Origin: Sphingobacteriales bacterium
GTDB lineage: Bacteria > Bacteroidota > Bacteroidia > Sphingobacteriales > Sphingobacteriaceae
Direction: 5' to 3'
Length of the DNA: 32,514 nucleotides
Assembly: GCA_015654985.1 (NCBI GenBank)
Contig: JAATFW010000165.1
Location: 1 to 32,514 of the forward strand
The position numbers and the translations under genes were made by a program. How positions within the stretch are numbered: position 1 is the first letter of the stretch; every line of letters starts with the position of its first letter. Positions 24,858-32,514 of the stretch are shown here, piece after piece. A model generated the notes under the pieces. It did not search any database, was not told where the DNA came from, and saw only the letters and a program-made list of their open reading frames with translations.

Positions 24858-25469
24858 ATGCAATTATATCGCATCCTCATAAAACTCCGTTTTATAGTCC
24901 TGATTTCAGGAATTTTCAGTCTCTGTATTACTGAGGGAAAGGCTCAATATATTGATTCTTCAGGATTGGAAGGCGGACTGGCTGGCCAGATGCTGGGATC
25001 AGCTAAAGAACATAAGAACAGAACAATATATACTTCTCTCAGCCCTGAGATTATAGATTCTATTCCCGACAACAAACTGGGCCAGGTAATAACAGACTAC
25101 GTCAGGTCAAAAATGGACCGTGGACTGAGCAACGAATCAGAAGTATTAATGAAAGAACCTGAAATCGGGCGGTCGGTATATATTATTTCTCAGGTAGAAG
25201 CTGAAGTAAATAACGGAGGATTCAAACAGTTCTTTTCCAGTTCTGCAGGAAAACTGGGGGATCAGGCAGAAGAAGCATTCAGAGCGATACATGCACCTTT
25301 GTTTGCCGGCCTGTTAAAAAAGGCTAATTCTATCTATAAGCAGGAGGGCAATACCGACCGGTTAAAAAGCCTCGATGAAGAATTTTATTCTTTATACGAT
25401 AAAGAGAACCTGGGCAAACTGATAGTAAATTACATCAGGAAGAACAAAAAAGCATTTAAAAGCACTTAA
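24858..25469 (+). CDS. Exported DUF4375 (DMP19-like) protein
   Basis: The 203-residue product begins with a basic and then hydrophobic stretch (about 8-27) that looks like a signal peptide with cleavage near GKAQ. The mature part matches DUF4375: VYIISQVEAEVNNGGFKQFFSSSAG (108-131; NNGGFxQFF is the hallmark), EEAFRAIHAPLFAGLLKKA, and LDEEFYSLYDKENLGKLIVNYIRKN. DMP19 of Neisseria, the best-known member, is a DNA-mimic protein acting in the cytoplasm, so export is at odds with that role and suggests a different function here. It lies 51 bp after the dioxygenase gene, so the two may be cotranscribed. Confidence 0.8.
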   Translation: MQLYRILIKLRFIVLISGIFSLCITEGKAQYIDSSGLEGGLAGQMLGSAKEHKNRTIYTSLSPEIIDSIPDNKLGQVITDYVRSKMDRGLSNESEVLMKEPEIGRSVYIISQVEAEVNNGGFKQFFSSSAGKLGDQAEEAFRAIHAPLFAGLLKKANSIYKQEGNTDRLKSLDEEFYSLYDKENLGKLIVNYIRKNKKAFKST

Positions 25470-25535
25470 GCAAATTATATTTCTACCTTCGCCAAAACCG
25501 GCATATTAAACAATCTTCCGGAACAAGAAAAAGCC

Positions 25536-26483
25536 ATGTCTGTTACAAAACAACCGCACGCCTCTGCCCTGCTGGTAATAGTTGCCTTTGCCACTGTTTA
25601 TATAGTTTGGGGCTCTACCTACTTTTTCATACAAAAAGCGGTTCATTATATTCCTCCGTTTCTAATGGGAGCAATGCGGTTTCTAACGGCAGGGATCCTG
25701 CTTCTGGGATGGTGTTCATACAGAGGAGAAAAGATATTTGAAAAAAGGCATATCCAATCTGCCGTTGTAAGCGGCCTCCTGCTTTTATTTATCGGCAACG
25801 GAGCAGTAATATGGGTAGAACAATTTCTGCCAAGCGGAATGGTAGCTATTATGGTATCATCCGCCCCGGTATGGTTTGTGCTGCTTGACCGGCCAAAATG
25901 GTCACAAAACTTACGGAATATAAGCACCATTACCGGTCTGATCATCGGTTTTGGTGGAATAGTCCTGCTTTTCAGCGATCAGATCGGCGATTCTTTTCAG
26001 ACAGGAGGCGATCATAAAAAATTAGCCGGGTTAGGTTTATTGATTTTAGGTTCTGTCGCCTGGTCTGCGGGCTCTTTATATTCAAAATATCACTCAGTGG
26101 AAGGATCCGCAATACTAAATACAGCATGGCAGATGCTCATAGCAGGACTTGCCTTTATGCCCTGCAGCATTCTTTCAGGAGAATTATCAGATATATTATG
26201 GAAGTCCGTTCCTTCCGAAGCCTGGTTTTCATTGATCTATCTTATTCTGATGGGTTCAATTGCAGCATTCAGCGCTTATATCTGGTTACTTCAGGTAAGG
26301 CCTGCAACACAGGTCAGTACTTACGCCTACGTTAATCCGGTCATTGCAGTGCTTTTAGGAATACTCTTTGCACACGAAACAGTGTCATGGAATCAAACCG
26401 GAGGCCTCGTGATTATTTTAGGAAGCGTATTGCTGATTAACCTTGCAAGGTATCGTAAAAAGATAACCAATTCTAAACTGTAA
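25536..26483 (+). CDS. EamA-family drug/metabolite transporter (YedA-like)
   Basis: This is an inner-membrane exporter of the DMT superfamily. The 315-residue product has about ten hydrophobic spans in two EamA repeats: the first begins FATVYIVWGSTYFFIQKAVHYIPPF (near 17-42) and includes GLLLLFIGNGAVIWVEQFLPSGMVAIMVSSAPVWFVL; the second begins near residue 170 (GLLILGSVAWSAGSLYSKYH) and includes YAYVNPVIAVLLGILFAHETVSW. These are standard signatures of the YedA/RhaT side of the family. The substrate is unknown; amino acids or metabolites are usual. It is followed by a 257-bp gap before the LuxR-type gene. Confidence 0.93.
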   Translation: MSVTKQPHASALLVIVAFATVYIVWGSTYFFIQKAVHYIPPFLMGAMRFLTAGILLLGWCSYRGEKIFEKRHIQSAVVSGLLLLFIGNGAVIWVEQFLPSGMVAIMVSSAPVWFVLLDRPKWSQNLRNISTITGLIIGFGGIVLLFSDQIGDSFQTGGDHKKLAGLGLLILGSVAWSAGSLYSKYHSVEGSAILNTAWQMLIAGLAFMPCSILSGELSDILWKSVPSEAWFSLIYLILMGSIAAFSAYIWLLQVRPATQVSTYAYVNPVIAVLLGILFAHETVSWNQTGGLVIILGSVLLINLARYRKKITNSKL

Positions 26484-26740
26484 ATGTCTCTTTAAGGCTT
26501 TTACGCACCCTATGGCGGCTAAACAAGGCTGGCCAGGCGTCACGAGCTTTAAGCAGGTGTAAGTTCAGTTCCATGCCCGTTTAACAATCTGATTAAGCCC
26601 TTGCCAGCTCTCTAATAAATCTTTCAACAATCTTAACTTATTTATAACAAATCTAAATAAAATCGTGTTTTATTAATAAGTTTGCGGCCTGAATCTTAAT
26701 TTCCGGTAAGGCCTCCGAAAAGGGAATTTTTATTATTAAC

Positions 26741-27343
26741 ATGCTAAAAGGGAAAAAAATTGCAATTATATCGCCAAATTGCCTGACCAGTCTGGGGTTA
26801 AAACTCATACTGATTAACTCTTTTAATCCCGACAGCGTTTCTATCTTTTTTAATTTTGAGACATATATAGCAAATTCAGAATCGGCTCTTCCTGATTTTA
26901 TCTTCCTGGCACCAAATCTTTACGTAATGTTTAACGAGCATTTCAGGAATATTAAAAGTAAACTTATCATCCTGATAGAGAATGCCCGCGATTCACTTCC
27001 TAAACAGGCAGCAATAGCAACCCTCGACGTTAATATTACCAAAGCGGATATGCTGGAAAAGCTGGAACAGATTTTCTATTCCCGAATTAAATGCACTTCG
27101 ACAATTAAACAGGGAGACTTATCAGCCCGTGAAATGGATGTTCTGAAATTAATAGCCCTCGGTTTCATGAATAAACAAATAGCCGATGAATTATCCATCA
27201 GCCTGCATACCGTCGTCTCCCACAGAAAAAATATTATCAGAAAGCTCGGCATCAATACTATATCCGGACTTACCGTTTATGCCATACTGCATAGCCTTAT
27301 TTCTGCCGCAGACCTCAATACCGCAGAAGGAAGAATATCCTGA
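26741..27343 (+). CDS. LuxR-type regulator with degenerate receiver domain
   Basis: The 200-residue product has a receiver-like N-terminal domain (about 1-115) and a LuxR/NarL helix-turn-helix (about 125-188; LSAREMDVLKLIALGFMNKQIADELSISLHTVVSHRKNIIRKLGI). In the receiver, the acidic pocket at the N-terminus (KIAIISPN) lacks the usual Asp pair, and the phosphorylation site position reads FIFLAP with no Asp, so it cannot be phosphorylated in the normal way. No histidine kinase is nearby. A TAAGTTTG -7-like box lies at 26677-26684. The gene stands directly before the porin-imelysin operon in the same direction, so it is a plausible regulator of that operon. Confidence 0.88.
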   Translation: MLKGKKIAIISPNCLTSLGLKLILINSFNPDSVSIFFNFETYIANSESALPDFIFLAPNLYVMFNEHFRNIKSKLIILIENARDSLPKQAAIATLDVNITKADMLEKLEQIFYSRIKCTSTIKQGDLSAREMDVLKLIALGFMNKQIADELSISLHTVVSHRKNIIRKLGINTISGLTVYAILHSLISAADLNTAEGRIS

Positions 27344-27455
27344 TAATTTCCTCCATATACTGCACGCCCCTTTACCAGTGGATAACAATCAACTCATAAC
27401 CCCTATCCTGTACCTTTACCAGTGAAATAATCCATTAACCCATACCGGTAAAACA

Positions 27456-27497
27456 ACTCATAACTCATAATTCATCACTCATCACCCATAATTCCCA
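27456..27497. repeat. Heptad repeat, ACTCATA type
   Basis: Six 7-bp units in a row read ACTCATA, ACTCATA, ATTCATC, ACTCATC, ACCCATA, ATTCCCA. Looser related units extend to both sides (from about 27385). The block lies in the gap between the LuxR-type gene and the operon promoter at 27575-27607. It has the same period as the repeats at 1-293 and 2193-2536 but another sequence. Confidence 0.7.
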
Positions 27498-27574
27498 ATA
27501 GCCTACATCCCCTTTACAGGTGATATAAAAAGCCTGACAGAGACAATTAGGCCATTATTATACCTGATATACGG

Positions 27575-27607
27575 GATTGTTCTTTATTTAGAACCATTCT
27601 ACATTTG
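27575..27607 (+). promoter_or_regulatory. Operon promoter with overlapping Fur-like inverted repeat
   Basis: TACATTTG at 27600-27607 matches the -7 consensus exactly; ATTG at 27575-27578 is a fair -33 box with a 21-bp spacer. The inverted repeat TAGAACCATTCTA (27589-27601) within ATTTAGAACCATTCTA sits in the spacer and overlaps the -7 box, where a repressor would block polymerase. Its form resembles iron-responsive (Fur-type) sites of Bacteroidota. The porin start codon follows 28 bp downstream. Confidence 0.55.
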
Positions 27608-27635
27608 GATATCCTTAGGATTTAAGGACTTGTTT

Positions 27636-28895
27636 ATGAAAAAGTTAGCCTTTTTATTATTTATTGTATCAACACTTCCCAGGCATGCCTTTTCGCAAAG
27701 GCCCGATTCGACCAACTCTTTTAAACGTTTTCGTCTGGGAAGCTACGGCGAAACGCTGTTTCAGCACATGGATTATGGCCCCGATCGTTATTCCGACCCC
27801 AAAGGCGCCCCTTCCGACAACCGGTCTGTTATCGGAATTCCCCGGATGAATTTATCGTTCGATTATAATTTCACCCCTAAAATCACCCTTACAACGGAGA
27901 TTGAATTCGAACATGGCGGTACCGGTGCAGCCATGGAACTCGAATACGAAGAAGCTGGAGAATACGAAGCTGAAATTGAAAAAGGCGGCGAGGTAGCCCT
28001 GGAGCAGATGTTTTTAACCAGAAAGTTCTCCGACGCCTTTCAGCTCAGGATCGGACATATGGTTGTTCCGGTAGGCCAGACCAATAACCGCCATGTACCG
28101 ATCTTATTTTTCGGAACGGTCCGTCCCGAGGGAGAAAACACCCTTATTCCCTTAACATGGCATGAAACAGGAATTTCGGTACTTGGATATCTTCCAAAAT
28201 GGTATTATGAATTTCAATTGGTCAGCGGACTGGATCCCAACGGTTTTTCATCGCCTTACTGGATCAAACGGGGCAGGCAGGGTGCATTCGAAAATGTAAA
28301 TATGACTAATCCGGCCTGGGTAGGAAGAATAGAGAATACATCCTTAAAGCATCTTCGGTTAGGTATTTCCGGCTATTACGGCAACACCGGAAAAAATGCT
28401 ACCAAACCGGAAAAAATGAAGAATATTAAAGGGACTGTCTCTATTGATTCGGCAGAAGCGGAATATAACGACCGGAAGCTCGTTGTAAGGGCAAACATTC
28501 TTAGCGGAAATCTTGACGACTCTTACAACATCACATCCCGTAACAAAACCATCTCCTCCGCTACTCAATACCTGAGATCGCCGGTAGCCAAAAGAGCTCT
28601 GACCTGGGCTGTAGAATCCGGGTTTAATGTATTCTCATTCTTCCATACAAAAGAGAAATTATTCCCCTTTGCCAGGTACGAATATTACAACAGCATGGAA
28701 AGCACTGAAAAAGGAATACTGGCCGACGAACGCTATAAAAGAAATGTGCTGACCCTGGGAATGAACTATTGCTTTTTACCCAATGCCATCCTTAAAATGG
28801 ATTACTCCATGCGTGAAATCGGCGGCGGAAAATATAACAACGAAAACACATTTGCATTGGCCCTGGTGTATACCGGATGGCTGATAAGATTATAA
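27636..28895 (+). CDS. Porin-like outer-membrane beta-barrel protein
   Basis: The 419-residue product has a signal peptide (MKKLAFLLFIVSTLPRHAFS) and alternating beta-strand pattern to a terminal aromatic strand (FALALVYTGWLIRL), as in phosphate-selective-porin-like (OprO/OprP) barrels. Segments such as FRLGSYGETLFQHMDYG, MNLSFDYNFTPKITLTTEIEFEHGG, LEQMFLTRKFSDAFQLRIGHMVVPVGQTN and WHETGISVLGY are typical of barrels in this family. A very acidic loop (EYEEAGEYEAEIEKGGEVALE, near 105-125) could bind cations. A TTG 6 bp upstream is in frame, but the ATG starts the signal peptide. It is the first gene of an operon with imelysin and di-heme proteins, suggesting a channel for iron or heme compounds. 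Confidence 0.8.
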   Translation: MKKLAFLLFIVSTLPRHAFSQRPDSTNSFKRFRLGSYGETLFQHMDYGPDRYSDPKGAPSDNRSVIGIPRMNLSFDYNFTPKITLTTEIEFEHGGTGAAMELEYEEAGEYEAEIEKGGEVALEQMFLTRKFSDAFQLRIGHMVVPVGQTNNRHVPILFFGTVRPEGENTLIPLTWHETGISVLGYLPKWYYEFQLVSGLDPNGFSSPYWIKRGRQGAFENVNMTNPAWVGRIENTSLKHLRLGISGYYGNTGKNATKPEKMKNIKGTVSIDSAEAEYNDRKLVVRANILSGNLDDSYNITSRNKTISSATQYLRSPVAKRALTWAVESGFNVFSFFHTKEKLFPFARYEYYNSMESTEKGILADERYKRNVLTLGMNYCFLPNAILKMDYSMREIGGGKYNNENTFALALVYTGWLIRL

Positions 28896-28912
28896 CATTA
28901 AATATAAAAAAA

Positions 28913-30034
28913 ATGAAACAAAAGCTACTCTGCTCTGCCCTCCTTTGTTCGCTGATATTTATTACTGCCGGCTGCGGTAAAAACGACAGCCCCGACGGCG
29001 ATTCGCCCATAGACGATTATGATTATACCGAAATCCTTGCCGACTATGTAGATAAAACAGTAATTTCTACGTATGCGGAAATGAAAGACCAGTCGGTGCT
29101 GCTGAATGAAGCAGTAGAAACCTTTAAAGAAAACCCGACCCAGGCAAATCTGAATGCCTGCTGTGATCAATGGGGGAAAACACGGTCGCCCTGGGAAAAA
29201 AGCGAAGCCTTCCTTTTTGGCCCTGCCGAATACAAAGGCCTTGATCCGCTTCTTGATTCATGGCCTCTTGATGAATCGCAGCTCAACCAGGTATTGGCTG
29301 GAAATCAAGCCTTAACCGCTGTCTATGTGAGAGAAGGACTTGGAGCTGTGTTACGCGGCTTTCATACGATTGAGTATCTTCTGTTCAAAAACGGGCAATA
29401 CAAAAACGTAGCAGAAGTAACACCAAGGCAAATAGACTACCTGACGGCGGTAACTACCGTACTGAGAGACGATTGTATAACCCTGTGGGTATTGTGGCAG
29501 GGTGAAAGTGGTTTGAATGCCCGTGAAAAGGAAATTATCGAAGAACTGGAAATAACTGCGGGCAAAGGATTTGGATATGAATTTAAAAACGCAGGAAATG
29601 CAGGCAGCAGGTATGCTGCACAAAAAGACGCGATAGATCAACTGATCCAGGGCTGCATAGACATTACCGACGAGGTAGGAAACTCAAAAATTGCAGGGCC
29701 TTATACATCTAAAAATGTACTGACCGTAGAATCGCAATATAGCTGGAATTCGCTCAGTGATTTTAAAGACAATATCCGGAGCATCGAAAATTCTCTTTAT
29801 GGCGGAAGTGACCCTGCCAAACGCGGCACAGGGCTCGCACTGCTTATTAAAGAGAAAAATCCTTCGCTTGAAGCCGAAATAGCACAAAACATCCAGCTAG
29901 CCATTGCTGCTATCGGCGACATTCCCGAACCCTTCAGAAATAATCTGAATGCCGATGTTAAGATCACATCCGCAATGGCTTCCTTAACTGCTCTTGGAAA
30001 ATCGCTTGAAAAAGTAAAAGCATTGCTGGGGTGA
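28913..30034 (+). CDS. Imelysin-family lipoprotein (M75/EfeO-like)
   Basis: Imelysin proteins are iron-regulated envelope proteins thought to bind iron or heme. The 373-residue product has a lipoprotein signal ending ITAGC (Cys21), followed by GKNDSPDGDSPIDDYD, an acidic stretch fitting surface display. The imelysin domain shows WEKSEAFLFGPAEYKGLDPLLDSWPLD (94-120) and the hallmark GFHTIEYLLF (149-158), the family GxHxxE motif with His151 and Glu154. The start is the ATG 17 bp after the porin stop codon; the frame is open further upstream inside the porin gene, but that would remove the lipobox from the N-terminus. Its TGA overlaps the GTG start of the next gene. Confidence 0.92.
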   Translation: MKQKLLCSALLCSLIFITAGCGKNDSPDGDSPIDDYDYTEILADYVDKTVISTYAEMKDQSVLLNEAVETFKENPTQANLNACCDQWGKTRSPWEKSEAFLFGPAEYKGLDPLLDSWPLDESQLNQVLAGNQALTAVYVREGLGAVLRGFHTIEYLLFKNGQYKNVAEVTPRQIDYLTAVTTVLRDDCITLWVLWQGESGLNAREKEIIEELEITAGKGFGYEFKNAGNAGSRYAAQKDAIDQLIQGCIDITDEVGNSKIAGPYTSKNVLTVESQYSWNSLSDFKDNIRSIENSLYGGSDPAKRGTGLALLIKEKNPSLEAEIAQNIQLAIAAIGDIPEPFRNNLNADVKITSAMASLTALGKSLEKVKALLG

Positions 30035-31461
30035 GAAAGATCATTGAACGCATACTTACTATAAACCGGCTGATCCTGGGTTTCGTGGTCATTATCTTTC
30101 CTGCTTCCTTATCTTTCATACAGGGTTGCAGCGAAGCTAAAGACGACGATATTTATACTTCAACAGGGAAACTGGCAGATCCTGCAGAACTCTCTGCAGG
30201 CCTGTCAACTGTTTTTACCGCATCGAACAAGGCTTTTGATACTCCGGCAGACTGGGCAACCGGCGACCTGTATCAGCGCTTTCTTTCAGGAGACAAGCTG
30301 TATGACGATCCGAGAGTTACCAGTAACGGGCTTGGGCCTGTATACGTAGGCTACGCATGCGGAAGCTGCCATATAAACGCCGGAAGAACTCTGCCTACTT
30401 TATTCTCCAGCGGAGGTTCAGGAAACTATGGATTTTCGTCCTTTCTTACTTTTCTGCGTTCGAAGAACGGACAGGAACTCCGTAATTATGGCAGGGTACT
30501 GCACGATCAGGCTGTCTACGGCTACCGCCCTGAAGGAAAACTGCGTGCTGAGTATACAGAGCAGGAGTTTCAGTTTGACGACGGTGAAAAATACGCCCTG
30601 ATCACTCCGCATTATCAGGTTACCAACTGGTATGCCGATTCCATAAAACCTGAAGATCTGATATTAAGCATCAGGATCCCGCTCCGGCATGTGGGACTCG
30701 GGCTGATGATGGCTCTCGACAGGAACGAACTGCAGCAACTGGCTTCAAAAAGCTATCCCGAATATAACATAAGCGGAAAGTTAAACTGGATCACTGAAAG
30801 AGGAATTTACCAGATCGGACTTTCCGGCCATAAAGCCGAGCATGCAGATCTTACTGTTGAGCTCGGGTTTTCATCCGATATGGGAGTAACCAGCGACAGG
30901 TATCCCGATGAGGTATGTAAGGGACAGGAGCAGGACCCCGGCCAGCATCCCATAGAAATAAGTACCAAAGACATGGCTGATGTTGATTTTTACCTTCAGT
31001 CCCTGGGTGTTCCGGCCAGAAGGAATGTGAACCGTGCGGATGTACAAAAAGGTGAGATCCTGTTCAGCAGGGCCAAATGCAATCTTTGCCATGTCAGTAC
31101 GCTTCACACAGGCAGCAACCCTCCCGTTTTAATTGATGGCAAAACCAAAATGTGGCAGCTAACCGGGCAAACCATTCATCCCTACAGTGATTTTCTGCTC
31201 CACGACATGGGGAATGAGCTCGGCGACGCATACCCGCAGGGCAAAGCCACCGGAAACGAATGGCGCACCACTCCGTTATGGGGAATCGGCCTCCAGGAAA
31301 CGGTAAACGGGCACACCCATTTTCTTCATGATGGCAGGGCCAGAAACTTTACGGAAGCTATTATGTGGCATGGCGGTGAAGGCGATGCTTCGCGAAAGAT
31401 CTTCAAAAGCATGTCTCAGGAAGAGCGTGCCGCACTTCTCGAATTCTTAAAATCATTATAA
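30031..31461 (+). CDS. Di-heme oxidoreductase-family (DHOR/DUF1111) lipoprotein
   Basis: This is a predicted periplasmic or surface c-type cytochrome with two hemes. The 476-residue product has a lipoprotein signal ending FIQGC (Cys33) followed by SEAKDDD. Heme-binding CxxCH motifs are CGSCH (110-114) and CNLCH (350-354). The C-terminal region with LLHDMGNELGD, EWRTTPLWGIGL and FLHDGRARNFTEAIMWHGGE is the typical end of DHOR/thiol-oxidoreductase-like proteins. The GTG start overlaps the imelysin stop (GTGA), a sign of translational coupling. Pairing of imelysin and DHOR genes is common in bacteria, and the electron partner and substrate are not known; reduction of ferric iron is a reasonable guess. 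Confidence 0.92.
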   Translation: MRKIIERILTINRLILGFVVIIFPASLSFIQGCSEAKDDDIYTSTGKLADPAELSAGLSTVFTASNKAFDTPADWATGDLYQRFLSGDKLYDDPRVTSNGLGPVYVGYACGSCHINAGRTLPTLFSSGGSGNYGFSSFLTFLRSKNGQELRNYGRVLHDQAVYGYRPEGKLRAEYTEQEFQFDDGEKYALITPHYQVTNWYADSIKPEDLILSIRIPLRHVGLGLMMALDRNELQQLASKSYPEYNISGKLNWITERGIYQIGLSGHKAEHADLTVELGFSSDMGVTSDRYPDEVCKGQEQDPGQHPIEISTKDMADVDFYLQSLGVPARRNVNRADVQKGEILFSRAKCNLCHVSTLHTGSNPPVLIDGKTKMWQLTGQTIHPYSDFLLHDMGNELGDAYPQGKATGNEWRTTPLWGIGLQETVNGHTHFLHDGRARNFTEAIMWHGGEGDASRKIFKSMSQEERAALLEFLKSL

Positions 31462-31466
31462 AGAAT

Positions 31467-32514
31467 ATGGATTATTTTGACCTTTCTTACCAGGATCTGG
31501 ATGTCTCTGTAAGCGGATCAATTTTTGCCGGCTGCGGCAGGCGCACAGAAATACACCTGATGCTTCAGCCATATGCCGCATTCAGCAGTTTCACAGAACA
31601 GATCAGCAATCTTAACCAGGCCAGGCAACGTATTCTTTCATCAAATATCTTCAGGCGCATGGAGATTGTTTTCGAAAGATACTTTCTGAGCGATGCAGCC
31701 AACCAGTATCCATCACTGGAAAAAACGGTTAAACAATCAGGAAGTTCAGCCATTTCTATCGTACAGCAGCCCCCGCTCAATGGAAGTAAAGTTGCCTCCT
31801 GGATCTATCTGATGCAGGATGTAAAACCGCGAAAATCCGGCGACTCCGATTGTCAGGTGCTTGCAGGCCCCTACCGTCATATCTGGTCGGCCGGACTTTT
31901 TTCAAACAAAACCGGCACGTCAAAGCAAACGGAGGAAGTTTTTGCAAGCTATTCAGAACGGCTGAAAAAATGGGAAGGAACTCTTGCGGATAATTGTATC
32001 CGCACATGGCTGTATGTACAGCAGGTAGATGTTAATTACAGCGACGTAGTAAGTTCGCGCAAGTGCTGGTTCGATCGTCATGGCCTTACACAAGCTACTC
32101 ATTATCTTGCAAGTACCGGCATTGAAGGCCGGCATTACCTGCCGGAAGTACGGTTGCTGGCCGATGCTTATGCAATCTCCGGATTGCAGCCGGGGCAGGT
32201 GAGCTACCTGGAAGCCCCCGGATATTTAAACCCTACTTATGAATATGGGGTAACCTTTGAACGCGGCACTTCAGTGAGCTATGGCGACCGCCGCCATCTT
32301 TTTATCTCCGGAACCGCCAGCATAGATCATACCGGGGCTATTGTTTATCCGAATGATATCGGAGGGCAGATCGGGCGGACACTGGAAAACATTGGCGCCC
32401 TGCTGCATAACGGAGGGGCCTCCATGAGCGACCTTGCCCAAATGATCATTTACCTCCGCGACACGGCCGATTACCAGTTTGTAAGGCAATATTTTAATAC
32501 CCATTTCCCGGAAG
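31467..32514 (+). CDS. Rid/chorismatase-like protein, cut by window end
   Basis: The frame is open from ATG 31467 to the window edge, giving 349 codons with no stop, so the C-terminus is missing. The N-terminal half (about 1-250) is the extra domain seen in chorismatase-type proteins: RTWLYVQQVD (179-188), HYLASTGIEGR (212-222), and DAYAISGLQPGQVSYLEAPGYLNPTYEYGVTFERG (233-267). The C-terminal half from about 270 is a YjgF/UK114 (Rid) fold: GDRRHLFISGTASID (273-287), RTLENIGALL, SDLAQMIIYLRD. FkbO, Hyg5 and XanB2 are relatives that hydrolyse chorismate; the catalytic glutamate near their C-terminus would lie beyond the window. It starts 5 bp after the di-heme gene, so it is in the same operon, which is odd company for a chorismate enzyme. 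Confidence 0.82.
   Translation, partial: MDYFDLSYQDLDVSVSGSIFAGCGRRTEIHLMLQPYAAFSSFTEQISNLNQARQRILSSNIFRRMEIVFERYFLSDAANQYPSLEKTVKQSGSSAISIVQQPPLNGSKVASWIYLMQDVKPRKSGDSDCQVLAGPYRHIWSAGLFSNKTGTSKQTEEVFASYSERLKKWEGTLADNCIRTWLYVQQVDVNYSDVVSSRKCWFDRHGLTQATHYLASTGIEGRHYLPEVRLLADAYAISGLQPGQVSYLEAPGYLNPTYEYGVTFERGTSVSYGDRRHLFISGTASIDHTGAIVYPNDIGGQIGRTLENIGALLHNGGASMSDLAQMIIYLRDTADYQFVRQYFNTHFPE

Noticed and set aside
26473-26574. 33-codon - strand frame (MELNLHLLKARDAW...) after the EamA gene
   Set aside because: It overlaps the EamA 3' end and has no match I know; it may be a relic of a lost gene, but the evidence is too thin.

Overview
The window looks like chromosomal DNA of a Bacteroidota species, most likely from the Sphingobacteriia/Chitinophagia side. 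The evidence is a SusC/SusD pair with an ECF sigma factor and a FecR-type anti-sigma factor, several lipoproteins with Lys/Asp-rich residues after the lipid cysteine, promoter boxes of the Bacteroidota type (TAnnTTTG at -7, TTTG at -33), and degenerate 7-bp repeats in gene-free stretches. I see no tRNA, rRNA, CRISPR array, transposase or phage gene.

Layout. 1-337: heptad-repeat DNA. 338-2188 (+): dnaX, with a run of ten A where a -1 slip reaches a stop codon almost at once, so a short gamma-type product is likely. 2189-2535: heptad repeats and a 100-bp direct repeat between convergent genes. 2536-2985 (-): very acidic small protein. 3132-4370 (+): NADP isocitrate dehydrogenase, followed by hairpins. 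4702-20688 (-): a polysaccharide utilisation locus (PUL) read right to left: ECF sigma factor, FecR anti-sigma factor, SusC with an N-terminal signalling domain, SusD, a small DUF5018-like surface lipoprotein, a GH28-fold/FISUMP fusion lipoprotein, a GH2 enzyme, a second GH28-fold protein and a sialate-O-acetylesterase-like esterase. The enzyme set suggests an acetylated, pectin-like plant glycan; this is inference. 20892-22296 (-): Uma2-type nuclease-fold protein and a SYLF-domain protein. 22400-24806 (+): a possible small basic peptide, a META-domain lipoprotein, a Crp/Fnr-type regulator and a LigB-type dioxygenase. 24858-26483 (+): an exported DUF4375 protein and an EamA transporter. 26741-32514 (+): a LuxR-type regulator with a degenerate receiver, then a porin-like barrel, imelysin lipoprotein, di-heme lipoprotein and an incomplete Rid/chorismatase-like protein that runs off the window.

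How the parts work together. In the PUL, SusC and SusD would bind and import oligosaccharides; the SusC signalling domain would contact FecR and release the sigma factor. Between fecR and susC, on the opposite strand, there is a near-consensus promoter starting at the susC start codon and, about 85 bp on, a GC-rich hairpin with a T-run. Together they predict a cis-antisense small RNA against the susC leader, the most exciting signal in the window. The SYLF gene and the Crp/Fnr gene carry the same long palindrome and flanking sequence just before their start codons, suggesting one regulon. The porin-imelysin-di-heme operon has a consensus promoter overlapped by an inverted repeat resembling an iron-repressor site, fitting iron or heme acquisition.
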